Assembly: GCF_016920785.2 (NCBI RefSeq)
Contig: NW_024609927.1
Location: forward strand, 750,001-814,000
Origin: Ixodes scapularis
Lineage: Eukaryota > Arthropoda > Arachnida > Ixodida > Ixodidae
Reading direction: 5' to 3'
Length of the DNA stretch: 64,000 nt
The notes under the pieces were generated by a model. The model saw only the letters and a list, made by a program, of their open reading frames with translations. It did not search any database and was not told the DNA's origin. Shown here piece by piece: positions 38,051 to 49,269 of the stretch. Position numbers and translations under genes: made by a program. Numbering within the stretch: the first letter of the stretch is position 1; every line of letters starts with the position of its first letter.

Positions 38051-39086
38051 GCCCCAAGTGGCCTCGCTGACTGACTAGCTTAAGTAGCCGTGCGTCCGAA
38101 TAGCTGTTCGGTGACGTCCCAGGTTGCCAGACACCATACACGTTGTAGGCCAAGCGTGGTGGCTTGATCGTTGGTGCCACCGGGATAGTTGTCGAGTCAC
38201 TCGCTGGGACGATTCAAATACCATCCCAGTCGAAGAAGTGTCCCTGAAGATGACCGGGCGACGTTGTTGCGTATGCAGCTGTCAGCAACACCTGAACGAC
38301 GGAGAAGAGGATTGACATCGTTGTTTCCAATGCGATGCCGTGCCCCAACTGGCGTCGCTGACTGCTTAGCTTAAGTAGCCATGCGTCCGAATAGCTGTTC
38401 GGTGACGTCGCAGGTTGCCAGACACCATACACGTTGTAGGCCAAGCGTGGTGACTTGATCGTTGGTGCCACCGGGATAGTTGTCGAGTCACTCGCTGGGA
38501 CGATTCAAATACCATCCCAGTCGAAGAAGTGTCCCTGAAGATGACCGGGCGACGTTGTTGCGTATGCAGCTGTCAGCAACACCTGAACGACGGAGGAGAG
38601 GATTGACATCGTTGTTTCCAATGCGATGCCGTGCCCCAACTGGCCTCGCTGACTGACTAGCTTAAGTAGCCATGCGTCCGAATAGCTGTTCGGTGACGTC
38701 CCAGGTTGCCAGACACCATACTCGTTGTAGGGCAAGCGTGGTGACTTGATCGTTGGTGCCACCAGGATAGTTGTCGAGTCACTCGATGGGACGATTCAAA
38801 TACCATCCCAGTCGAAGAGGTGTCCCTGAAGATGACCGGGCGACGTTGTTACGTATGCAGCTGTCAGCAACACCTGAACAACGGAGAAGAGGATTGACAT
38901 CGTTGTTTCCAACGCGACGCCGTGCCCCAACTGGCCTCGCTGACTGACTAGCTTAAGTAGCCATGCGTCCGAATAGCTGTTCGGTGACGTCCCAGGTTGC
39001 CAGACACCATACACGTTGTAGGCCAAGCGTGGTGACTTGATCGTTGGTGCCACCGGGATAGTTGTCGAGTCACTCGCTGGGACGAT
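34432..39086. repeat. 16-monomer block, copy a (4,655 bp)
   Basis: It shares with copies b and c the variants cTtatgc (35358), caatTatcatc (36470), ccggGgcacc (36672, a 1-bp insertion), cgcAtggg (37621, a 1-bp insertion), ccaaGtgg (38056) and gtcGcagg (38410). Its last monomer (38796) has gttgttAcg near 38851, unlike the equivalent monomers ending copies b and c. Confidence 0.85.
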
Positions 39087-42000
39087 TCAAATACCATCCC
39101 AGTCGAAGAAGTGTCCCTGAAGATGACCGGGCGACGTTGTTGCGTATGCAGCTGTCAGCAACACCTGAACGACGGAGAAGAGGATTGACATCGTCGTTTC
39201 CAATGCGATGCCGTGCCCCAACTGGCCTCGCTGACTGACTAGCTTAAGTAGCCATGCGTCCGAATAGCTGTTCGGTGACGTCCCAGGTTGCCGGACACCA
39301 TACACGTTGTAGGCCAAGCGTGGTGACTTGATCGTTGGTGCCACCGGGATAGTTGTCGAGTCACTCGCTGGGACGATTCAAATACCATCCCAGTCGAAGA
39401 AGTGTCCCTGAAGATGACCGGGCGACGTTTTTGCGTATGCAGCTGTCAGCAACACCTGAACGACGGATAAGAGGATTGACATCGTTGTTTGCAATGCGAT
39501 GCCGTGCCCCAACTGGCCTCGCTGACTGACTAGCTTAAGTAGCCATGCGTCCGAATAGCTGTTCGGTGACGTCCCAGGTTGCCGGACACCATACACGTTG
39601 TAGGCCAAGTGTGGTGACTTGATCGTTGGTGCCACCGGGATAGTTGTCGAGTCACTCGCTGGGACGATTCTAATACCATCCCAGTCGAAGTGTCCCTGAA
39701 GATGACCGGGCGACGTTGTTGCGTATGCAGCTGTCAGCAACACCTGAACGACGGAGAAGAGGATTGACATCGTTGTTTCCAATGCGATGCCGAGCCCCAA
39801 CTGGCCTCGCTGACTGACTAGCTTAAGTAGCCATGCGTCCGAATAGCTGTTCGGTGACGTCCCCGGTTGCCAGACACCATACACGTTGTAGGCCAAGCGT
39901 GGTGACTTGATCGTTGGTGCCACCGGGATAGTTGTCGAGTCACTCGCTGGGACGATTCAAATACCATCCCATTCGAAGAAGTGTCCCTGAAGATGACCGG
40001 GCGACGTTGTTGCTTATGCAGCTGTCAGCAACACCTGAACGACGGAGAAGAGGATTGACATCGTCGTTTCCAATGCGATGCCGTGCCCCAACTGGCCTCG
40101 CTGACTGACTAGCTTAAGTAGCCATGCGTCCGAATAGCTGTTCGGTGACGTCCCAGGTTGCCGGACACCATACACGTTGTAGGCCAAGCGTGGTGACTTG
40201 ATCGTTGGTGCCACCGGGATAGTTGTCGAGTCACTCGCTGGGACGATTCAAATACCATCCCAGTCGAAGAAGTGTCCCTGAAGATGACCGGGCGACGTTT
40301 TTGCGTATGCAGCTGTCAGCAACACCTGAACGACGGATAAGAGGATTGACATCGTTGTTTGCAATGCGATGCCGTGCCCCAACTGGCCTCGCTGACTGAC
40401 TAGCTTAAGTAGCCATGCGTCCGAATAGCTGTTCGGTGACGTCCCAGGTTGCCGGACACCATACACGTTGTAGGCCAAGCGTGGTGACTTGATCGTTGGT
40501 GCCACCGGGATAGTTGTCGAGTCACTCGCTGGGACGATTCAAATACCATCCCAGTCGAAGAAGTGTCCCTGAAGATGACCGGGCGACGTTGTTGCGTATG
40601 CAGCTGTCAGCAACACCTCAACGACGGAGAAGAAGATTGACATCGTTGTTTCCAATGCGATGCCGTGCCCCAACTGGCCTCGCTGACTGACTAGCTTAAG
40701 TAGCCGTGCGTCCGAATAGCTGTTCGGTGACGTCCCAGGTTGCCAGACACCATACACGTTGTAGGCCAAGCGTGGTGACTTGATCGTTGGTGCCACCGGG
40801 ATAGTTGTCGAGTCACTCGCTGGGACGATTCAAATACCATCCCAGTCGAAGAAGTGTCCCTGAAGATGACCGGGCGACGTTGTTGCGTATGCAGCTGTCA
40901 GCAACACCTGAACGACGGAGAAGAGTATTGACATCGTTGTTTCCAATGCGATGCCGTGCCCCAACTGGCCTCGCTGACTGACTAGCTTAAGTAGCCATGC
41001 GTCCGAATAGCTGTTCGGTGACGTCCCAGGTTGCCAGACACCATACACGTTGTAGGCCAAGCGTGGTGACTTGATCGTTGGTGCCACCGGGATAGTTGTC
41101 GAGTCACTCGCTGGGACGATTCAATTATCATCCCAGTCGAAGAAGTGTCCCTGAAGATGACCGGGCGACGTTGTTGCGTATGCAGCTGTCAGCAACACCT
41201 GAACGACGGAGAAGAGGATTGACATCGTTGTTTCCAATCGGATGCCGTGCCCCAACTGGCCTCGCTGACTGACTAGCTTAAGTAACCATGCGTCCGAATA
41301 GCTGTTCGGTGACGTCCCAGGTTGCCGGGGCACCATACACGTTGTAGGCCAAGCGTGGTGACTTGATCGTTGGTGCCACCGGGATAGTTGTCGAGTCACT
41401 GGCTGGGACGATTCAAATACCATCCCAGTCGAAGAAGTGTCCCTGAAGATGACCGGGCGACGTTGTTGCGTATGCAGCTGTCAGCAACACCTGAACGACG
41501 GAGGAGAGGATTGACATCGTTGTTTCCAATGCGATGCCGTGCCCCAACTGGCCTCGCTGACTGACTAGCTTAAGTAGCCATGCGTCCGAATAGCTGTTCG
41601 GTGACGTCCCAGGTTGCCAGACACCATACTCGTTGTAGGGCAAGCGTGGTGACTTGATCGTTGGTGCCACCGGGATAGTTGTCGAGTCACTCGCTGGGAC
41701 GATTCAAATACCATCCCAGTCGAAGAGGTGTCCCTGAAGATGACCGGGCGACGTTGTTGCGTATGCAGCTGTCAGCAACACCTGAACAACGGAGAAGAGG
41801 ATTGACATCGTTGTTTCCAATGCGATGCCGTGCCCCAACTGGCCTCGCTGACTGACTAGCTTAAGTAGCCATGCGTCCGAATAGCTGTTGGGTGACGTCC
41901 CAGGTTGCCAGACACCATACACGTTGTAGGCCAAGCGTGGTGACTTGATCGTTGGTGCCACCGGGATAGTTGTCGAGTCACTCGCTGGGACGATTCAAAT

Positions 42001-42577
42001 ACCATCCCAGTCGAAGAAGTGTCCCTGAAGATGACCGGGCGACGTTGCTGCGTATGCAGCTGTCAGCAACACCTGAACGACGGAGAAGAGGATTGACATC
42101 GTTGTTTCCAATCCGATGCCGTGCCCCATCTGGCCTCGCTGACTGACTAGCTTAAGTAGCCATGCGTCCGAATAGCTGTTCGGTGACGTCCCAGGTTGCC
42201 GGACACCATACACGTTGTAGGCCAAGCGTGGTGACTTGATCGTTGGTGCCACTGGGATAGTTGTCGAGTCACTCGCATGGGACGATTCAAATACCATCGC
42301 TGTCGAAGAAGTGTCTGTGAAGATGACCGGGCGACGTTGTTGCGTATGCAGCTGTCAGCAACACCTGAACGACGGAGAAGAGGATTGACATCGTTGTTTC
42401 CAACGCGACGCCGTGCCCCATCTGGCCTCGCTGACTGACTAGCTTAAGTAGCCATGCGTCCGAATAGCTGTTCGGTGACGTCCCAGGTTGCCAGACACCA
42501 TACACGTTGTAGGCCAAGCATGGTGACTTGATCGTTGGTGCCACCGGGATAGTTGTCGAGTCACTCGCTGGGACGAT
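37923..42577. repeat. Higher-order segment A7, 16 monomers (4,655 bp)
   Basis: This is the shortest anchor-to-anchor interval in the window. It carries the anchor cassette (37923, 38214, 38505, 38796), then crosses at the monomer 39087 straight into the trimer region (39378 onward), skipping the gtccGtg, agaGgaccg and gcagaaaagg subtypes seen in earlier units. Confidence 0.8.
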
Positions 42578-43741
42578 TCAAATACCATCCCAGTCGAAGA
42601 AGTGTCCCTGAAGATGACCGGGCGACGTTCTTGCGTATGCAGCTGTCAGCAACACCTGAACGACGGAGAAGGGGATTGACATCGTTGTTTCCAATGCGAT
42701 GCCGTGCCCCAAGTGGCCTCGCTGACTGACTAGCTTAAGTAGCCGTGCGTCCGAATAGCTGTTCGGTGACGTCCCAGGTTGCCAGACACCATACACGTTG
42801 TAGGCCAAGCGTGGTGGCTTGATCGTTGGTGCCACCGGGATAGTTGTCGAGTCACTCGCTGGGACGATTCAAATACCATCCCAGTCGAAGAAGTGTCCCT
42901 GAAGATGACCGGGCGACGTTGTTGCGTATGCAGCTGTCAGCAACACCTGAACGACGGAGAAGAGGATTGACATCGTTGTTTCCAATGCGATGCCGTGCCC
43001 CAACTGGCGTCGCTGACTGCTTAGCTTAAGTAGCCATGCGTCCGAATAGCTGTTCGGTGACGTCGCAGGTTGCCAGACACCATACACGTTGTAGGCCAAG
43101 CGTGGTGACTTGATCGTTGGTGCCACCGGGATAGTTGTCGAGTCACTCGCTGGGACGATTCAAATACCATCCCAGTCGAAGAAGTGTCCCTGAAGATGAC
43201 CGGGCGACGTTGTTGCGTATGCAGCTGTCAGCAACACCTGAACGACGGAGGAGAGGATTGACATCGTTGTTTCCAATGCGATGCCGTGCCCCAACTGGCC
43301 TCGCTGACTGACTAGCTTAAGTAGCCATGCGTCCGAATAGCTGTTCGGTGACGTCCCAGGTTGCCAGACACCATACTCGTTGTAGGGCAAGCGTGGTGAC
43401 TTGATCGTTGGTGCCACCAGGATAGTTGTCGAGTCACTCGATGGGACGATTCAAATACCATCCCAGTCGAAGAGGTGTCCCTGAAGATGACCGGGCGACG
43501 TTGTTGCGTATGCAGCTGTCAGCAACACCTGAACAACGGAGAAGAGGATTGACATCGTTGTTTCCAACGCGACGCCGTGCCCCAACTGGCCTCGCTGACT
43601 GACTAGCTTAAGTAGCCATGCGTCCGAATAGCTGTTCGGTGACGTCCCAGGTTGCCAGACACCATACACGTTGTAGGCCAAGCGTGGTGACTTGATCGTT
43701 GGTGCCACCGGGATAGTTGTCGAGTCACTCGCTGGGACGAT
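39087..43741. repeat. 16-monomer block, copy b (4,655 bp)
   Basis: It matches copy a at an offset of 4,655 bp. Its first monomer (39087) has cccaGtcg on the left and catcgtCgtt on the right, so it looks chimeric between a near-consensus monomer and the cccaTtcg subtype at 34432. This places the junction inside that monomer. Confidence 0.85.
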
Positions 43742-46700
43742 TCAAATACCATCCCAGTCGAAGAAGTGTCCCTGAAGATGACCGGGCGACGTTGTTGCGT
43801 ATGCAGCTGTCAGCAACACCTGAACGACGGAGAAGGGGATTGACATCGTTGTTTCCAATGCGATGCCGTGCCCCAACTGGCCTCGCTGACTGGCTAGCTT
43901 AAGTAGCCATGCGTCCGAATAGCTGCTCGGTGACGTCCCAGGTTGCCAGACACCATACACGTTGTAGGCCAAGCGTGGTGACTTGATCGTTGGTGCCACC
44001 GGGATAGTTGTCGAGTCACTCGCTGGGACGATTCAAATACCATCCCAGTCGAAGAAGTGTCCCTGAAGATGACCGGGCGACGTTGTTGCGTATGCAGCTG
44101 TCAGCAACACCTGAATGACGGAGAAGAGGATTGACATCATTGTTTCCAATGCGATGCCGTGCCCAAACTGGCCTCGCTGACTGACTAGCTTAAGTAGCCA
44201 TGCGTCCGAATAGCTGTTCGGTGACGTCCCAGGTTGCCAGACACCATACACGTTGTAGGAAAAGCGTGGTGACTTGATCGTTGGTGCCACCGGGATAGTT
44301 GTCGAGTCACTCGCTGGGACGATTCAAATACCATCCCAGTCGAAGAAGTGTCCCTGAAGATGACCGGGCGACGTTGTTGCATATGCAGCTGTCAGCAACA
44401 CCTGAACGACGGAGAAGAGGATTGACATCGTTGTTTGCAATGCGATGCCGTGCCCCAACTGGCCTCGCTGACTGACTAGCTTAAGTAGCCATGCGTCCGA
44501 ATAGCTGTTCGGTGACGTCCCAGGTTGCCGGACACCATACACGTTGTAGGCCAAGCGTGGTGACTTGATCGTTGGTGCCACCGGGATAGTTGTCGAGTCA
44601 CTCGCTGGGACGATTCAAATACCATCCCAGTCGAAGATGTGTCCCTGAAGATGACCGGGCGACGTTGTTGCGTATGCAGCTGTCAGCAACACCTGAACGA
44701 CGGAGAAGAGGATTGACATCGTTGTTTCCAATGCGATGCCGTGCCCCAACTTGCCTCGCTGACTGACTAGCTTAAGTAGCCATGCGTCCGAATAGCTGTT
44801 CGGTGACGTCCCAGGTTGCCAGAAACCATACACGTTGTAGGCCAAGCGTGGTGACTTGATCGTTGGTGCCACCGGGATAGTTGTCGAGTCACTCGCTGGG
44901 ACGATTCAAATACCATCCCAGTCGAAGATGTGTCCCTGAAGATGACCGGGCGACGTTGTTGCGTATGCAGCTGTCAGCAACACCTGAACGACGGAGAAGA
45001 GGATTGACATCGTTGTTTCCAATGCGATGCCGTGCCCCAACTGGCCTCGCTGACTGACTAGCTTAAGTAGCCATGCGTCCGAATAGCTGTTCGGTGACGT
45101 CCCAGGTTGCCGGACACCATACACGTTGTAGGCCAAGCGTGGTGACTTGATCGTTGGTGCCACCGGGATAGTTGTCGAGTCACTCGCTGGGACGATTCAA
45201 ATACCATCCCAGTCGAAGAAGTGTCCCTGAAGATGACCGGGCGACGTTGTTGCGTATGCAGCTGTCAGCAACACCTGAACGACGGAGGAGAGGATTGACA
45301 TCGTTGTTTCCAATGCGATGCCGTGCCCCAACTGGCCTCGCTGACTGACTAGCTTAAGTAGCCATGCGTCCGAATAGCTGTTCGGTGACGTCCCAGGTTG
45401 CCAGACACCATACTCGTTGTAGGGCAAGCGTGGTGACTTGATCGTTGGTGCCACCAGGATAGTTGTCGAGTCACTCGATGGGACGATTCAAATACCATCC
45501 CAGTCGAAGAGGTGTCCCTGAAGATGACCGGGCGACGTTGTTACGTATGCAGCTGTCAGCAACACCTGAACAACGGAGAAGAGGATTGACATCGTTGTTT
45601 CCAACGCGACGCCGTGCCCCAACTGGCCTCGCTGACTGACTAGCTTAAGTAGCCATGCGTCCGAATAGCTGTTCGGTGACGTCCCAGGTTGCCAGACACC
45701 ATACACGTTGTAGGCCAAGCGTGGTGACTTGATCGTTGGTGCCACCGGGATAGTTGTCGAGTCACTCGCTGGGACGATTCAAATACCATCCCAGTCGAAG
45801 AAGTGTCCCTGAAGATGACCGGGCGACGTTGTTGCGTATGCAGCTGTCAGCAACACCTGAACGACGGAGAAGAGGATTGACATCGTCGTTTCCAATGCGA
45901 TGCCGTGCCCCAACTGGCCTCGCTGACTGACTAGCTTAAGTAGCCATGCGTCCGAATAGCTGTTCGGTGACGTCCCAGGTTGCCGGACACCATACACGTT
46001 GTAGGCCAAGCGTGGTGACTTGATCGTTGGTGCCACCGGGATAGTTGTCGAGTCACTCGCTGGGACGATTCAAATACCATCCCAGTCGAAGAAGTGTCCC
46101 TGAAGATGACCGGGCGACGTTTTTGCGTATGCAGCTGTCAGCAACACCTGAACGACGGATAAGAGGATTGACATCGTTGTTTGCAATGCGATGCCGTGCC
46201 CCAACTGGCCTCGCTGACTGACTAGCTTAAGTAGCCATGCGTCCGAATAGCTGTTCGGTGACGTCCCAGGTTGCCGGACACCATACACGTTGTAGGCCAA
46301 GTGTGGTGACTTGATCGTTGGTGCCACCGGGATAGTTGTCGAGTCACTCGCTGGGACGATTCTAATACCATCCCAGTCGAAGTGTCCCTGAAGATGACCG
46401 GGCGACGTTGTTGCGTATGCAGCTGTCAGCAACACCTGAACGACGGAGAAGAGGATTGACATCGTTGTTTCCAATGCGATGCCGAGCCCCAACTGGCCTC
46501 GCTGACTGACTAGCTTAAGTAGCCATGCGTCCGAATAGCTGTTCGGTGACGTCCCCGGTTGCCAGACACCATACACGTTGTAGGCCAAGCGTGGTGACTT
46601 GATCGTTGGTGCCACCGGGATAGTTGTCGAGTCACTCGCTGGGACGATTCAAATACCATCCCATTCGAAGAAGTGTCCCTGAAGATGACCGGGCGACGTT

Positions 46701-49269
46701 GTTGCTTATGCAGCTGTCAGCAACACCTGAACGACGGAGAAGAGGATTGACATCGTCGTTTCCAATGCGATGCCGTGCCCCAACTGGCCTCGCTGACTGA
46801 CTAGCTTAAGTAGCCATGCGTCCGAATAGCTGTTCGGTGACGTCCCAGGTTGCCGGACACCATACACGTTGTAGGCCAAGCGTGGTGACTTGATCGTTGG
46901 TGCCACCGGGATAGTTGTCGAGTCACTCGCTGGGACGATTCAAATACCATCCCAGTCGAAGAAGTGTCCCTGAAGATGACCGGGCGACGTTTTTGCGTAT
47001 GCAGCTGTCAGCAACACCTGAACGACGGATAAGAGGATTGACATCGTTGTTTGCAATGCGATGCCGTGCCCCAACTGGCCTCGCTGACTGACTAGCTTAA
47101 GTAGCCATGCGTCCGAATAGCTGTTCGGTGACGTCCCAGGTTGCCGGACACCATACACGTTGTAGGCCAAGCGTGGTGACTTGATCGTTGGTGCCACCGG
47201 GATAGTTGTCGAGTCACTCGCTGGGACGATTCAAATACCATCCCAGTCGAAGAAGTGTCCCTGAAGATGACCGGGCGACGTTGTTGCGTATGCAGCTGTC
47301 AGCAACACCTCAACGACGGAGAAGAAGATTGACATCGTTGTTTCCAATGCGATGCCGTGCCCCAACTGGCCTCGCTGACTGACTAGCTTAAGTAGCCGTG
47401 CGTCCGAATAGCTGTTCGGTGACGTCCCAGGTTGCCAGACACCATACACGTTGTAGGCCAAGCGTGGTGACTTGATCGTTGGTGCCACCGGGATAGTTGT
47501 CGAGTCACTCGCTGGGACGATTCAAATACCATCCCAGTCGAAGAAGTGTCCCTGAAGATGACCGGGCGACGTTGTTGCGTATGCAGCTGTCAGCAACACC
47601 TGAACGACGGAGAAGAGTATTGACATCGTTGTTTCCAATGCGATGCCGTGCCCCAACTGGCCTCGCTGACTGACTAGCTTAAGTAGCCATGCGTCCGAAT
47701 AGCTGTTCGGTGACGTCCCAGGTTGCCAGACACCATACACGTTGTAGGCCAAGCGTGGTGACTTGATCGTTGGTGCCACCGGGATAGTTGTCGAGTCACT
47801 CGCTGGGACGATTCAATTATCATCCCAGTCGAAGAAGTGTCCCTGAAGATGACCGGGCGACGTTGTTGCGTATGCAGCTGTCAGCAACACCTGAACGACG
47901 GAGAAGAGGATTGACATCGTTGTTTCCAATCGGATGCCGTGCCCCAACTGGCCTCGCTGACTGACTAGCTTAAGTAACCATGCGTCCGAATAGCTGTTCG
48001 GTGACGTCCCAGGTTGCCGGGGCACCATACACGTTGTAGGCCAAGCGTGGTGACTTGATCGTTGGTGCCACCGGGATAGTTGTCGAGTCACTGGCTGGGA
48101 CGATTCAAATACCATCCCAGTCGAAGAAGTGTCCCTGAAGATGACCGGGCGACGTTGTTGCGTATGCAGCTGTCAGCAACACCTGAACGACGGAGGAGAG
48201 GATTGACATCGTTGTTTCCAATGCGATGCCGTGCCCCAACTGGCCTCGCTGACTGACTAGCTTAAGTAGCCATGCGTCCGAATAGCTGTTCGGTGACGTC
48301 CCAGGTTGCCAGACACCATACTCGTTGTAGGGCAAGCGTGGTGACTTGATCGTTGGTGCCACCGGGATAGTTGTCGAGTCACTCGCTGGGACGATTCAAA
48401 TACCATCCCAGTCGAAGAGGTGTCCCTGAAGATGACCGGGCGACGTTGTTGCGTATGCAGCTGTCAGCAACACCTGAACAACGGAGAAGAGGATTGACAT
48501 CGTTGTTTCCAATGCGATGCCGTGCCCCAACTGGCCTCGCTGACTGACTAGCTTAAGTAGCCATGCGTCCGAATAGCTGTTGGGTGACGTCCCAGGTTGC
48601 CAGACACCATACACGTTGTAGGCCAAGCGTGGTGACTTGATCGTTGGTGCCACCGGGATAGTTGTCGAGTCACTCGCTGGGACGATTCAAATACCATCCC
48701 AGTCGAAGAAGTGTCCCTGAAGATGACCGGGCGACGTTGCTGCGTATGCAGCTGTCAGCAACACCTGAACGACGGAGAAGAGGATTGACATCGTTGTTTC
48801 CAATCCGATGCCGTGCCCCATCTGGCCTCGCTGACTGACTAGCTTAAGTAGCCATGCGTCCGAATAGCTGTTCGGTGACGTCCCAGGTTGCCGGACACCA
48901 TACACGTTGTAGGCCAAGCGTGGTGACTTGATCGTTGGTGCCACTGGGATAGTTGTCGAGTCACTCGCATGGGACGATTCAAATACCATCGCTGTCGAAG
49001 AAGTGTCTGTGAAGATGACCGGGCGACGTTGTTGCGTATGCAGCTGTCAGCAACACCTGAACGACGGAGAAGAGGATTGACATCGTTGTTTCCAACGCGA
49101 CGCCGTGCCCCATCTGGCCTCGCTGACTGACTAGCTTAAGTAGCCATGCGTCCGAATAGCTGTTCGGTGACGTCCCAGGTTGCCAGACACCATACACGTT
49201 GTAGGCCAAGCATGGTGACTTGATCGTTGGTGCCACCGGGATAGTTGTCGAGTCACTCGCTGGGACGAT
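42578..49269. repeat. Higher-order segment A8, 23 monomers (6,692 bp)
   Basis: The anchor at 42578 is followed by the full cassette seen at 15823 onward: ggcGtcgctg (42869), catacTcg (43160), gaagaGgtg (43451), a gaaGgggatt/gctgCtcgg type (43742), catcAttg (44033), tttGcaatg (44324), ccagaAacc (44615) and gaagaTgtg (44906). A second catacTcg monomer at 45197 then starts the next 23-monomer copy. Confidence 0.8.
44906..45196. repeat. Fused monomer lacking one repeat relative to 55090-55671
   Basis: The left part is the gaagaTgtg subtype and the right part has gccGGac. In the related stretch at 55090-55671 these are two separate monomers, a gaagaTgtg monomer with gtcccCgg followed by a tttGcaatg monomer with gccGGac. 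The same fused monomer is present at 51598-51888, as expected from the 6,692-bp duplication. Confidence 0.6.

Larger units (their letters stand above)
38505..45196. repeat. 23-monomer tandem duplication, copy 1 (6,692 bp)
   Basis: It contains copy b of the 16-monomer block (39087-43741), preceded by two monomers and followed by five. The gttgttAcg monomer at 38796 and a gctgCtcgg monomer (43742, change near 43926) recur exactly 6,692 bp later. In the stretches compared I saw no difference from copy 2 until its right end, where accgggAtag near 45166 faces accgggTtGg near 51858. Confidence 0.85.
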
